From Pontederia crassipes (taxonomy: Eukaryota > Streptophyta > Magnoliopsida > Commelinales > Pontederiaceae), in assembly GCA_030549335.1 (NCBI GenBank), contig CM060188.1:8122001-8186000 (forward strand): a stretch of 64,000 nucleotides of DNA, read 5' to 3'. Positions 1 to 12,400 of the stretch are shown one piece after another. The notes below the pieces were generated by a model. It did no database searches. It saw nothing but the letters and a program-made list of their open reading frames with translations, and was not told the origin of the DNA. The translations under genes were made by a program, and so were the position numbers. How positions within the stretch are numbered: position 1 is the stretch's first letter; the number at the start of each line of letters is the position of its first letter.

Positions 1-1404
1 GGGCAATTTAAAAGAACTGATGAAAGTGGCCTTCTGGTCACAGCGGTCTACTTCGTGAGCTTCGCTACTTATTGCTACACTGGGGAGATCTTCCCATGGA
101 AATTAATTGACGTATGCAGCATATATTTGTTCTTTTCAGTAGTGCATCTTTTCTTGTTTACTTTTGACCAAAAATTGTAACAAGTTCAAGGTAAACATGA
201 GTTCATGAGGAAATACACCATCTGCAGCTTTTATGTCGAACTTAGAGCTTTAAATATTTATTCAAAGAGTTCGAATTTAAAGTTATTAACTTTTCGACTC
301 TTAATATTGAGGAGTTATCTTGCTCACCCATTAATTCATAGTTGTCCTGAATAAGGTTACCATGAAAAAAAAAGTTATCATTTTGTTCCAATTTTGGCAA
401 TTTGAGCTTTTTTATCATTATACTAATTCTCCTAATGCTACTGCGGAAACACGGTTCAAATATGTGGGAGCCAACCTAAAGATTATTCCATATGGATAAG
501 TTTATTGTATAATTGTACTTTTGAGTCAATCAAGATTTAAAGTACATATACAGTCCATCAAAATTATCAAGAGGCTAGTAGTTTTCTGAATATATATTGA
601 TACCAAAAAAATAGGTTCCACTTCAATCCTATCTGTGTTTGCAACTAGCTAGCAGACCATTCTTTATGCATTTATCATCATTTTCTCTGCAAACGCAGTT
701 GAGGCAAATACAAATTAGAAATTTGCCCAATTTATACTAGAAGATAAGGGAAAAGATAACAACTTCAAATTTTAAATAAGAGGGAAAATTCCTCACGAAA
801 GAAAGAAGACAAAAACCAAGGTAGATGTTTTTCATGATTTTTATATTAAGAATCCTATCCTCTCTAATACATACTACTTTTAGCAAAGACGGACGAATTG
901 ACGTTTTGGTTTGGATTTGTTTATGGCCTCTCCATCATCCTTATATGGAAAGGACTTAGGACATGCCCACCATTACAATGACATGTTGGAGTTGCCAACG
1001 CCATACAGCTCTCCAAAATATTATCTCCTAATAAATATCTTACATTAATATTCAAATTATATATCAGATCAAAGTGAACAAGCTCAAAGAAGCATATGAA
1101 GTTTACATCACATGGGATCATATGTCTGTCTATATAATGACATTGGTGATAAACATTTAAATTGGTTGGGTGAATATTTGTGGGATCAATTCTTGGATCC
1201 ATATATATCCTCCAAATGATGGGCATACCTTTCAACCAGTGCGGCCCCATCCATATATATCCTCTTAGGCGATTTAAAGCTTCTTGTGACATTATTTAAA
1301 AGAGAATTAAAATGAGCCTCACTGTCACTGATCATAAAAGTAAGGAATGAGACAAGTTAGAACATGTTTTCGTGGAGAACGCAAAAAAAATTAAAATTAA
1401 AATA

Positions 1405-1587
1405 GGGTTTTTTTGCTGACCCTAAACTATGAACTTTTTTCGCGTCTATCCACGTCTTTCTAATATTATGCTAAGTCCTCTTGAACTATATCACTTTTTT
1501 CACTTAAGTCCATCTGTTAGTCTCTGTCAATTTTTTCGTTAATTTTTATTTTTTTATTTATAAAATGACCAATTTATTCTCACACAG
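1405..1587 (+). repeat. Left terminal inverted repeat of the Mutator-like element
   Basis: About 183 bp, imperfectly complementary to 3951-4137. It ends inward with a shared CTCACACAG. AT-rich with long T runs. Confidence 0.8.
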
Positions 1588-1834
1588 TACTCATAAAATG
1601 AGATCCCCTTTCATTTGTCAACCTAGATGCGCTCATCAAATGCAACAAGAGAACAAAACATTGGGAATGAGCATAAAAGTCTGATCTTTACTCACAGAAT
1701 TCGATCTTTTATGGTGATCGATGCAGGAGACATAAAAGTTGTTTCTTGTTTCGTTGAAAATATCGAGTCCCGATGAGAAAAAAAGTAAAAAAAATGATGA
1801 AGAATAAAGACAAAAGAATATGGGGAGGTCTCAC

Positions 1835-3844
1835 ATCAAGTTGTTTTTGAACGGCGCGCGGACGCTTGCGCGACCGGCGATGAGCCCTATGGCCCGTGAT
1901 GGTGTAGATGTCCTCGTTGATCTCGTCCCTCATGAGCGTGATGGATAACTTGGCCTGTTCACTCCACTCCACATCCTCCTACCTCAGCCGCACAGTTCAT
2001 TTCTCCGGTGACGTACTGCTCAGGCACCTGTTGTAATACCCGGCCCATATTTCTCCTTATTTGAAACTTAAAAATACAAAATTTCATAATTAAAAAATCG
2101 AACGAGAGAATCGGTCACCCGACAAATTCTCTCTCCCCTCTTTCCCTCAACCCCCACTCCCCCACGTTGGCCACGAAGGAGCAGCAGGGCTATATGAGGA
2201 GTGAAGAGGACTCCTCCTGCGTCCTTTTGTTGCCTCCCTCTTCTCTTCTTCTTCCTTTTCGGCGAATTACGACGAGCGGATGAGCGACCGGAGATTTGAC
2301 GTCGAGCGCCCAAGCGAGCCAAGCACAAACGAACCGACCACCCTTGACACCTCCACGAGGATTAGGCGCGCACCCTCGCTGGCTGAGAACATCCGGCGAT
2401 CGATCAAACGACGACAGCGACACTGGCGATCGAAATTCGACCAAAAGATGTACCGTAGGTGTACAATCTCCTAGATGAAGAAATGTAGATCTATTGTTGC
2501 GCGTTTCGATTCTATTATGACATAGAGCACCGTAGAAACATTTTTCGTATTACCTGTATTGAGATTGGATGGCTGGAGTTCAGCCGGAGAGAAGGAAGAT
2601 GGGTGGCGCGATCCGGCGCACTAGTAACCCGAACCGGGTCATGAACAACCCGGTCCGGGTCACGATAGTGCACGGTTCGGGTATCACTATACCCGGCCCG
2701 AGTTCTCTCGTCGACGATGTCGCGAGATGACTGTTCAACGACCCGATCGAGTCGAACCCCAACTCGGGCCGGGCCGTAACCACCGGTCGACCGGATCGAG
2801 CACCAGATCGGTCGGGATGACACACGGAACAATCATCGTAACTCGGCCCGAGCCAAATGCTAACTCGGCCCGGGCCCGGCATCAGAGTTCGCTCGACAAC
2901 GATCCGGCCCGATTAATCTTCCACCCGGCCCAGGTCCTGTCGGGCAGAATGACACATTATTGTTGTTTGGGCCCCGATCCTCTATAATTGGACCCCACAT
3001 CCGATAGGCCCACTTGAGGCCATATCCACCATAGTAAAGAATGTATAAGACTTTCCTCCATCAGAAAAAGGGACGTTAGCTCATGGGCATTCCATGTCCC
3101 TGATTTAGGATTTTACAAGACACTACGATTTTACGCTCTATTATTTCTTTACTAGTTTATTTCTAATCTTGTACTCCAAAGACATCTGCATTTCCACTTT
3201 TAACCCTGCTATGTAAATATTTGCTTGAACAATTTGATCTATCTGCATTCCCCTTTTCATGAACTATTCCTTAAATGTGACACCCTTTTGATTTCCCAAA
3301 TGATATTTCTTCCGCATTCCCATTTCATTATTATTTCTCTGTCATTTCTATTGCCACGTGGATCATACGTTGACCGGTCAAAGTCAAAGTCAAGGCCAAC
3401 GTAGGCAGTGTAGCGCTCCCTTGATCCAGCGTGGTGGAAGAGCAGATTTTGGGAGCGTTACACCTGTCGATGCCTGTTGGAACCCTAGACCCGACGCTCC
3501 GTCTCATCCTCAGGTTCACGGCTTCACCGCTGGCAACGATGAGAGTTCCGCCTCTGCCTCGGGATCTACCACCCTCGCGCTCTCGTCGGAGCCCTTCGAT
3601 GGCGACAACGAAGGCGGCACTAACGGGCCACGAGCTTCATGCGGTCCGCTGCCTCATGGAGTTGGAGCAAAAGCTTCTCCCTGGCCTCTTCCAACTGTGT
3701 GTCGTCCTTCTTGTGGACGGTGCCGCCACCTTCTCCTGCCAGACCACCGATCCTAACTTCATCCAGTGCCTTGGAGAACCTCCGTCCGACGCCTCCATCG
3801 TCGTCGTCGATGACCTCTTGTCGTTCTGATAAAGTGTTTGCCAT
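1835..3844 (-). pseudogene. Captured DUF1639-family gene copy, split by a solo LTR
   Basis: Read on the minus strand in two pieces, 3844-3468 and 2031-1835, that join once the LTR at 2032-3462 is removed. In order: an acidic start, then a helix containing EAREKLLLQLHEAADRMKL (about 3690-3630), then KP-NLRMRR (about 3530-3495), then KLSITLMRDEINEDIYTITG and KKRPRAVQKQLD-like RKRPRAVQKQLD (about 1950-1835). The KPWNLR motif and the EIxEDIYxxTG...KKRPRxVQKQLD block are hallmarks of plant DUF1639 proteins, whose function is unknown. The copy is dead: the Trp codon in KPWNLR has lost one base, there is a stop with a frame change after DRMKLVAR, and further stops occur before the C-terminal block. 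The last exon ends at a GT donor (GAT|GTGAGA), so genomic DNA rather than mRNA was captured. The usual tail after QKQLD is absent. Confidence 0.75.
2032..3462 (-). mobile_element. Solo LTR of a Ty3/gypsy-type retrotransposon
   Basis: A 1431-bp sequence that reads on the minus strand from TGTAACGCTCCCAAAATC to GGGCCGGGTATTACA, so it has TG...CA ends. It is flanked by a perfect 5-bp duplication CCTGT (2027-2031 and 3463-3467). The middle (2600-2950) is rich in CCCGG/CCGGG-type motifs and the right half is AT-rich. No internal retroelement domain and no second LTR is present, so it is most simply a solo LTR left by LTR-LTR recombination. The gypsy label rests on the TGTAAC...-type start and the length only. 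Confidence 0.75.
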
Positions 3845-3950
3845 TCTGATAAAGTGAGATCGATCCCCTTTCGTTTAGGAGAATGACGGATGAGATCTAG
3901 GGATTAACCATCACAAAAGGGAAAATTAGGGATGAGCATCAGAATTGGAA

Positions 3951-4137
3951 CTGTGTGAGAGTAGATTAGTCATTTTATAAATAAAAAAATAAAAATTAAC
4001 GAAAAGTTGACAGAGGTTAATGAATGAATTTAAGTGAAAAAGGCGATATAATTCAAGGAGATCAGCAGAATATTCGAAAGACGTGAGTAGGCACGAAAAA
4101 AATTTATAGTTCAAGAGTATCAGTGAAAAAAAAACTC
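3951..4137 (-). repeat. Right terminal inverted repeat of the Mutator-like element
   Basis: About 187 bp, partner of 1405-1587. Small indels and substitutions are spread along its length. Confidence 0.8.
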
Positions 4138-4146
4138 TTTAAAATA

Positions 4147-5090
4147 TTATTCTCGTAGAAAAAAATCACCTTTCCTTTCCATTTCTTATTTATTTTATTT
4201 TATTTTATTTTCCTGTCACGACTTACAATCAGTATGTTCATATGCTAATTATGTATATGTATCTCTCGATTTCTCCAAAAAAAAGAAATTTCTAGGTTTC
4301 TCCGTCGACGAACTAATTCCCCTCCACAGTAGCTCGAATCACCATGGAACGGTCACGGCACTGAATCAGGCGAATCGAGATGCAATGCATGCATGCAATT
4401 TAATGACACGTACCTCCCATCGCCGGACGTTGTTGGACGGGCCTCCGACGGCGATTAAATTCCAACGAATCTTTATTATCTTCGTCCGTAGCTGGTCGTA
4501 TTTTTGCGACGTCGTCGTCCGAACGTTTGCCGATGAGATCATTAATTCCGATGGTCCCCCATGCACCGGCCTTGTGATCGATCGGGGATCAATATCTGTA
4601 CGTACGTAGAGAGAATTTATGGATAGATTTTTTTTGCCAACCTCCATATCTATGAAGCCAAGCCTACCTACGTGGCTTGTGAGAGGACAATCCAAAAGTC
4701 GATACTCAACTAATTCCTCTCTCGTACGAGAGATTACACAACTATAGATAAAAATGTAAAACGCGGGAGAAATGTAAAATGACGCAAAATTTTATTAGAT
4801 AAAAATAGAGAAGAATTATTAAACAGATAATTTTCTATTCGAACTTCAAAAAAATCATATAGATACTCTCTTTACAAATATAGAAATTACATACGGACTA
4901 AAATTTTAAATTAATCTCTTAAAATTAGGATATCTATCTCATAATAAAAATAAATAAATTAATTGTAAATCACATCTAAAATTTATCATAATATTTTGAT
5001 CGACAGTTTCATCTCTTAAACCTAGGACAGAAAATCCTGTAGTCCATCCTTACCTCCTACAGAAATTATTTGATCGGACAACGAGACTTT
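4147..5090. other. Intergenic, no gene recognised
   Basis: AT-rich sequence with a moderately GC-rich patch at 4290-4620. Open frames there are short and resemble no family I know. Confidence 0.5.
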
Positions 5091-5099
5091 CGTAGTGTC

Positions 5100-5560
5100 C
5101 GAAAATATTGGAGTTGATGAATACTTCAGGACCCCTTGTTTCTCACACGAGGATTCGTCCACGTGAGCTTAGAAGAATCTGAGTATTACCTAATTACATG
5201 TGTTGCTGGCGTACGAACGAAAGGGGGGTTCAGGGGGCCCGCCCCCCGACGGCGGGCCGGTGAGTGGACGGGGGTTCGGGGGAAGCGCTCCCGAAATCTA
5301 GACGGGTTTGGACTTTTATTTAGCCGGCTCGTATGGTTCTGATTAGATTTTCTCTCTGTTTTATTTGAATTTTAAATTCGATTTGGAGAGGCTTATATAT
5401 AGTCTATTTTCAGATATAATTTGTGTGACGGTTATAAACCTAAACGATATAGTGAAATCTTTTTGCAGGACATAGCCCTAATCTCAAGGGTGAACCTAAA
5501 TAAATTTGTGTGTCTTCTCTAATTTTCTTGTAATTTCTCCCCGTCAGAAAATATCTTTTA
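5100..5560 (+). mobile_element. Possible degenerate LTR remnant
   Basis: A sharp G/C-rich block at 5220-5300 (runs of G and C) is followed by T-rich DNA, a TATATATAG box near 5395, and a stretch ending in TTTCTTGTAATTTCTCCCC. This arrangement resembles the R/U5 side of copia-type LTRs. I could not define both ends or a target duplication. Confidence 0.3.
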
Positions 5561-5956
5561 CTTCGAGGTATCTTAAGAATTAGATGAATTTATAATTAGG
5601 ATATGATTAAGTATTATTAACGAAAAGTGAATCTTCCACTATCTTTTTTTTACCTTAAAAAAATTCCAACTCGAAATATACTTAAATGATAAGAGTTGAC
5701 CTCAACTCTCATTTGTTGTATTTACTTTATGGATAGATATTGGCGCCCGGACGTGGGAGCATGCATGCAATGCTAACACATGCGGCTACGGTTCGGCAGA
5801 TAAAAGTGTACACCCCGCATTGATTGAACAATTAATTTGCGAAGAGATCTACGACGTGAAAGATGCTTGAATTATTATGTTCTCCATTAATCAAACGTTA
5901 ATAGTCGACGTCGTCGTATCAAATATCGTTCAGTACTTGCCAAGTGTGATGGTACA

Positions 5957-6215
5957 CCAAAGACCCGTTTGGATGAGGGTTAAAATAGATCGGGGTTAAA
6001 GAATATATTCAATCGAATTATGCAGTGTTTGTATTCCACCTTTTATAAAGAATATCATAACTCATAGATTTTTACTATTTACAAGGTTAAATTTTTTTTA
6101 AATGATAAAATTATTCTTTGTACTTTTTTTTTAAGAATGGAACACATGTTTGATGATAATTCAAAGAATATCTATATTTTCCCTTAGTTAACCCCAAACA
6201 AACCACACCTAAGAG
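5957..6215. mobile_element. Probable small TIR element (MITE)
   Basis: The left end contains CCGTTTGGATGAGGGTTAA and the right end, reverse-complemented, GGTTTGTTTGGGGTTAAC, giving imperfect inverted ends around an AT-rich core of about 250 bp. Just outside, GTGTGATGGTAC (left) and GTGTGATGGGTAC (right) form a near-direct repeat that could be the target duplication. The superfamily is not clear. Confidence 0.45.
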
Positions 6216-7476
6216 GTGTGATGGGTACTTGGAAACCTAAGTTTTAATTAGTACGCACGAACGTAGCTTCTTTCAGATTTCGTCCAAGGCATGTGAAGAG
6301 TGAAGACGATCGAGGAAGAAGGCAAATGCATCTACGCCTGGTATATATTGGGGAACCAGGCAAAATTGCAGGGGCCCCCCATCGCACCCATGGGGCATGC
6401 GTGCAACTGAAAAGGTAGTTGCGTGCATCTTTACCTAACCTTCCAAGTTCCACCCGGACTCGGTTGTTTGGTTTCACCTACGTATTTAGATAGAACAATA
6501 TATATACTGATAAGGAGTGAATGAGTGACTAATTAAATTCTGAATAAGTCATTATATAATTTTGATTTTCATTTCGATGAGCTTAATTAATTTAATATCC
6601 AAAAAATTCAATATTTGAAATGTTGAAGTTTTCTCTTTATAACAAATAGATTTTTTTTAATATAGAAAGATCTTTTATGTGAAAGGTTCAAACCACTTGC
6701 CATTGGAATTAATCACTCAATTTTTTTTCGCTCATGCATGCAAGTTATCCTAATCATTTATGTAACAGAAAGTCCAAACATCCAATGTTGTAACGATGTA
6801 TTCCTTTTAGTGGGGCATAACTTCTTCATGTACGATATCAAGTCCTCATACCCAGTCAACGGGTTGGCTAATTCATATAGACAAGTAGACAGGCGGTGCT
6901 ATTAGTCATGATTTGATTTTGTGGTTTCAAACTTTTCTGTGTTTTTCATGTAACTAATAATTAATGACATAATCGTTTGTATTCGAGAAAAAAAAACATC
7001 AAGTTGATTAGTTCTCATCTGATCAAACCAGATTGCTGTTTATCATAAATATTTTATAGTTAATCGAAAACATATATCCACCTATTTTTAGTTAACGATT
7101 AAATCGAAGCCGTTTTTAGTTTTTACCGCAGTGAAAAACAATATTCCAAGTGGTAAAAGATAGTACCTTCATAGATTATTTATTATAATATACTTCAAGC
7201 ACAGTTTGTAACATGTAATGCCTTCACGTGATTAGCATCTTTTTTTTTTATTTATGCGTGTTGTCAAAAGTTATAAAGCCTGATGCAGCTGTACTCATTT
7301 GCACGTTGCTCAGGACGCTGATGTTTCAAGAGTGATTGGATTCCGATTATTTTGATTTTAAGTAATGTTAAATTTTATTATAAATTAAACGGTTCATCCT
7401 TGTTTATGTAACAGCATGATTAAAAAAACATGGATGCTACGGACATTTACGGTTGAATTTGATCCGATATGGACTC
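6216..7476. other. Intergenic, no gene recognised
   Basis: AT-rich spacer with scattered homopolymer runs. I see no coding signal, RNA gene or defined repeat here. Confidence 0.5.
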
Positions 7477-7945
7477 TATTACAAGAAAATTTATGTTTTC
7501 TCATTATTTCAGCCGTGGAAAAATATGAAAAAATCGTTGCCAAGAGGCAACCGTCGAAAAATTGTTCGTCGCATTAATTTTTCCACGATTTTGTCAGAGC
7601 CATGAGAAGTTTCCACGACCGAAATCGTGAGAAAATGTTCTCACAGTTCAAACCGTGGGAACGTTCCCATGATTTGGGCCGCAAGAAAATCTACGGTTGG
7701 AGCGGTGGCAGTTCCTACGGACGCAGCAGTGGGAACACTTGCCACGAGTCCAACTATGGGAACTTCCCACGGTAACAAACGTAGAAAAATGTTCTCACGA
7801 CTTAGGCTGCGAGAAAAGCGTTCCCACGACTCCAGTCATAGAAACTTTTCCACGGCTACAGTCGTGGGAAAAGCCTTCCAACTACTGCAATCGCGGGAAA
7901 ACCATTCCCACGACTGCAATCGACAAAATGATTATTTCAATTTTT
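7477..7945. mobile_element. CACTA-like subterminal repeat cluster
   Basis: Begins with CTATTACAAGAAAA, close to the CACTACAAGAAAA terminus of En/Spm (CACTA) elements. About 430 bp follow in which short motifs such as CCGTGGGAA, TTCCCACGA and CGTGGGAAAA recur in both orientations, with at least ten recognisable copies. Dense, alternately oriented subterminal motifs are typical of CACTA transposase binding regions. No right end or transposase was found, so this is probably a fragment. Open frames across it are by-products of the repeat. Confidence 0.5.
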
Positions 7946-8238
7946 TTAAAAAAATATCGCCCGCGGCCAGAACGACTATCCTCATGGCCGTTTCCAATCA
8001 CGTAGCGGTCATTCTTCCATCACGCACGCGGGCGTCCCTTCTCCGGTCTCTGGTTGGCGGGGGGGGCAAGATCCAGCCGGAGAAGTCCTAGCGACCGCTG
8101 AAGTCCGAGCTCGACCCAGCCCGTTCGATTTCGATCGGATTGGGTCACCCCTTTTTGGAGAGTTGGATCCAATCCAATTCGACTCGATTCGAGTCGGGTG
8201 ATCATTTTTTTATTTTTAATATTATTTAATATAAAAAT

Positions 8239-8244
<6 letters not shown>

Positions 8245-8294
<50 letters not shown>
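8245..8294. repeat. (AT)n microsatellite
   Basis: Nearly uninterrupted AT dinucleotides, about 25 units. Confidence 0.95.
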
Positions 8295-8297
<3 letters not shown>

Positions 8298-8610
8298 GAG
8301 GTAAAAGCATGGAGCATAAGAGTATGACAAATGGCTTATTATGGTGATGATATGTGTCATCTATTAATAATAACTAATCATAATTATAATTTATAGCAAA
8401 ATGACACGTATCTTTTATTAAAAATTCAATTAATAAAATTTAACTACTTTACGAAATTTTAAATCTAAAAGGTAAAACTAATCTGACATGGATTGTTAAA
8501 TAAGATAATAATATAAAACTAATCTTACGAAATTTGTTAAATAAGATGATAATATATGATGAGTTTAAACAAAAAATATATAAAATTAAGCCTACAAATT
8601 AAATTATCTG

Positions 8611-9270
8611 GCTGCACGGTGGAGAGAGAGAGAAATATAATTAATATTTAATTTGTAAAAGAGTAGGAGATTTAAAACTAACCCTACAAAATTAGTTAAA
8701 TAAGATAAATTAATATATTACGACTTTTGTTATTTTTGAAATTAAAAACAATTAAAATAAGGACTTTAATTAGTTAGGTAATTTGGCGGTGGCCGCATGC
8801 ATGGAATTTTTTAAATATTCTAAAACTATATTAATATTTAAATATTCTAATTTGTTTAGAAGAAAGATTATTTGATTAAAATAATTATAAGCATCCAAAA
8901 AAATAATTGAATTAAAAGTACACTTTTTTTTGCTGCATGGTGGAGACAGAGGAGGTGGGGGAGGGGGAGATGGAGAGAGAAATATAATTAATATTTAATT
9001 TGAGTGAGAGTAGGAGTTTTAAAATTAACTCTACAAATTAGTTAATAAATTAATATATTATGACTTTTTTATTTTCGAAATTAAAAACAATTAAAATAAG
9101 GATTTTAATTAGTTAGGTTATTTGGCGGTGTCTGCATGCATGGAATTTTTTAAATATTCTAAAACTCTATTAATATTTAAATATTCTAATTTGTTTAGAA
9201 GAAAGATTGTTTGATTAAAATAATTATAAGCATCCAAAATAATAATTGAATTAAAAGTACACTTTTTTGC
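8611..9270. repeat. Two-copy tandem repeat, unit about 330 bp
   Basis: Copy 1 (8611-8931) and copy 2 (8932-9270) start with GCTGCAYGGTGGAGA and run through TTGGCGGTG, GCATGCATGGAATTTTTT and ATAAGCATCCAAAA to an ACTTTTTT end. They differ by scattered substitutions and a purine-rich insertion near the start of copy 2. A third, truncated start (GGCTGCACGATGGA) lies at 9430. No protein is encoded. Probably part of an unidentified AT-rich transposon. Confidence 0.85.
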
Positions 9271-9479
9271 TTAAAATAATTTAAAATAAACAATTTAATT
9301 TGAGTCAAATTAATATTAATATTTTCTTTTTATTAATTTGAGTATGATTAAAATAGATTATAGTTTTCCTTTTAAAAATAATGTACAGGTAAATAATAAT
9401 TAATTTTTTAAAACATAAATTTTCATTAATATCTGGCTGCACGATGGAAAGAGGCCGGGAAGAGGTGGAGGGGGAGAGT

Positions 9480-12400
9480 TATTTAAAAACATAAAATAAT
9501 TTGTTAAACATTTAAATATTATTGTACACATTTAAAAATTTTAAAATATTTTTTTGATTTTAATACAAAATATAAGTTAAAAATTAAGAAAATAAAAAAA
9601 TGGATTTTCGAGTCAAGTCGACTCAAGTCAAAAAATTCTGACCTGACCCAAGGTTGGGTTAAGGTCGGGTCGAACAACCTGACTAAACTAATGACCTAAC
9701 CCGACCCAAACAATTTGGATCATCGGGTTCATCGTTGGAACACCCCTACATTGAATCATTGCCAAGGTGTAGCCAAGTCGAAATGGCAAAATTGAACATG
9801 GTTTCTTCGTCCGACCGAGATTCGATCGTTGTTAATCATCCCATCATTCTCGAGGGTTGTGTTTGGATGCAGAATTTGGGCAAGTTCTTGGGCAATAACA
9901 TGTCCAAGTTCTACCAAACTTCCTTTATGACAGAAACTTTCAAAGTTCCTGTCACATGACGACGAGACGGACCTTTTTTTGCAAAAGGTCGTGAAATAAA
10001 GTTCTCAGCCATTGTGAGAACTTGCTATTTTAACTCTCTCTCCCTCTTTCCTCTCCACTCGCCCCATTCGTTGCCTCCCTCCGAGCCTTGCATCAACATC
10101 ACAGACTTTGCATTGACCCCCGAATCATGATTTAATGGAAGATTTTCGATGGGTGGCCGCCATCCGCATTGTCAAAAGCATAGTCAGAGGAAGGGTCAAG
10201 GGAGCAAGCGACCGAGTGGAGGACCTTGAGGGCGGAGGGCAGAGGCGGTGGTGTGCGAAGATGAGGACCTCGAGGGCGGCAGAGCGAAGGAGGTGGAGGA
10301 TGTGCACGAGCTCAACGGCAAAGAGGGCCACCGGAGGGTGGAGTGACTTGAGTGCATCCACCGATGCTTGGAGGACACAATGGAAATCCACTTTCCAAGT
10401 ACTTGCAGGGAAAGCACACGAGTTGGAGGTCCTAATGGACGAGTCCAGTTATCTACTAGATCTGACGAAATTGTGATTCAAATATCCAACTCTCATCAAA
10501 GGAAGGAGATGGGGATTTTTCTTCTCCCGTCGGGTCTCATCATGTTTATGTTTCTGATGTCATTGTTTTGCAGATGCGTATCAGAGGAGCTTCAGCAGGA
10601 TTAGGGTGGCAGCGGTTGCTATTTTTTCGACGCACTTCTTTCGAGCTCACCGTCGGAAGGTCGAGATATCTGATGACGTCTTCCTCATCCAAGGGCTCGA
10701 AGAATTTCATGACCCCAATGATCTTGGCATCGTCCAAGGTCACAGCCGCGTCCCCCCGAGGAGTGCGAACTACAGAGTTTTTGTTGTTCTTTTGAAATTT
10801 TTCTGAACACACTAAAAAACTTATTGGAATTTATCCATCAAATCAAGTTCATTAGTTCTAATTAGATTGGAATTTCGTCCAAATACTCGTAGGAACAAAA
10901 CTATCATATCAAGAAATTTCAAAAATTTGATAGAATTTTTGTTCACATATCCAAACACAACCGAAGGAAATTTAGTTCTCATTTATTTCCTCCTAAACTC
11001 TTCCTTCTCATTTTCCCTCTCCATCTGACCTCTCATCTCCTTTTCAGTCTCTTTCTATGTGACCGTGATAAGAGGGGTAAAAAATTGCCACCGTCGACAT
11101 CATCAGTCAGGCGGTAACTTTCGAAATAGGAGATGTAATTGGTGTGACGAAACAATGGATCTAGATGTCTTATTACATCTATATACCTAGATCATAAATC
11201 TACTTTAACATTCTGTATTTCTCTTATTAATAGCGTGTTGTTCCTTTAGCCTTTGACTCGTTTTATTAACATGATAATCTCTACTTTATTTGCGGGCATT
11301 GATTTGTTAGAGTGCTCATGGAAGATCCCTTGTAATGCTTATGTCAAAACGGGCTTAATTGACCCATTGGAGTGTGCCCAAAACTTGTGATAATTTGAGT
11401 TATATATATATGCGTTGAGTAGCTGCTCAGTTTTGAATTTCTTATATATGAATCCTTAGAAATCTATTTTTAAGTGACGAGACTAGAAATTCATGATCCA
11501 ATGCTTTAATAAGACTTACTGATATTCTAGGTTAGCTTATATCAAAATGTAGTCTCTTGTGAAATTAGGATGAAGTGTGGTAGATTTACAATGCTTAAAA
11601 AAAGAAGACATGATGCATTAACAATACTTTACTTTTATAGAATCAAAATACTTTCCTTTAATTGTTTGCTAGATTTACAATGCTTCGTGTGAAGGTATGT
11701 CAAAGTTTCTTTTTTTTTTTCCTAGTATTTTTCTTCATTAATAATTTAAAGGATTATTGATAACAATAAAAACTAGTTTTATAATATAATAAGTTATAAA
11801 AAGTGACCATATCTATTATGAATGATGATAATATGCATAAATTCGTAAAATTTTGAAAGTAATGAATATAATTATTATCGATTATTTTGAATCCTGATCA
11901 TCTAACATATTAATGAAGAAATATAAAAAAAATATGTGTAAAATTATTTGACACGCGCTTCATACGAAAAACAACGCTAGACACACACATTGAACTCATA
12001 ATAAAAAAATATTAAATACCGTGTAATTGATAATGATTAATGATACACTTGTTTAATCAATATTAAGGTCAACTATTTATTAAGTGAACCGTTAGGTCTC
12101 ACAACTTTCATTAAATGTTTAATCAAATAACAAGAGTAAAATAGCCAATCGAGAAACAAGTAGCGAACTATATCAAATACAATTTATTAACTAAACATTT
12201 TTGCAAGCCAACAGGACCAAATCAACTTGCGACCTAGAAACTGATGCTATATCCCACTGAAGATTTAGTCGTACCCTAAAAACACATTCTAAAATTTGTT
12301 GATAATTATCTTAGATTTTTATGTTTTTTTCATGTCATTATTAAAAATTAGTTGCACTAAGTTATACGTGTATTTACAAATATCATATTTCTTTAATTTT

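Larger units (their letters stand above)
1405..4137. mobile_element. Non-autonomous Mutator-like element (Pack-MULE) with captured gene
   Basis: A 2.73-kb element with long imperfect terminal inverted repeats: 1405-1587 matches the reverse complement of 3951-4137, including a shared stretch reading TTCGTTAATTTTTATTTTTT. The outer ends read GGGTTTTTTT and GAGTTTTTTTTT. The flanking 9-mers ATTAAAATA (1396-1404) and TTTAAAATA (4138-4146) differ at one base, as expected of a 9-bp Mutator target duplication. No transposase is visible. The GC-rich interior holds a broken host-gene copy on the minus strand (1835-3844), which makes this a gene-capturing Pack-MULE. A solo LTR lies inside that copy. 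The long TIRs plus 9-bp TSD argue for MULE over hAT or CACTA. Confidence 0.82.

Noticed and set aside
50-100. Minus-strand MGRSPQCSNK, resembling the MGRSPCC start of R2R3-MYB proteins
   Set aside because: The frame stops after ten codons and nothing MYB-like follows.
1-120. Open plus-strand frame from the window edge (contains LLVTAVYFVSFATYCYTGEI) ending near a GT
   Set aside because: Too short, no recognisable family, no neighbouring exon; could be the edge of a gene but cannot be supported.
921-1292. 123-codon minus-strand open frame
   Set aside because: AT-rich composition, no domain, no promoter or splice context.
7627-8091. 154-codon open frame in the CACTA-like repeat
   Set aside because: Produced by the repeated TTCCCACG motifs; no protein similarity.
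10125-10812. Several short open frames on both strands
   Set aside because: GC-rich but mutually overlapping and of unknown family; kept only as a possible gene fragment.
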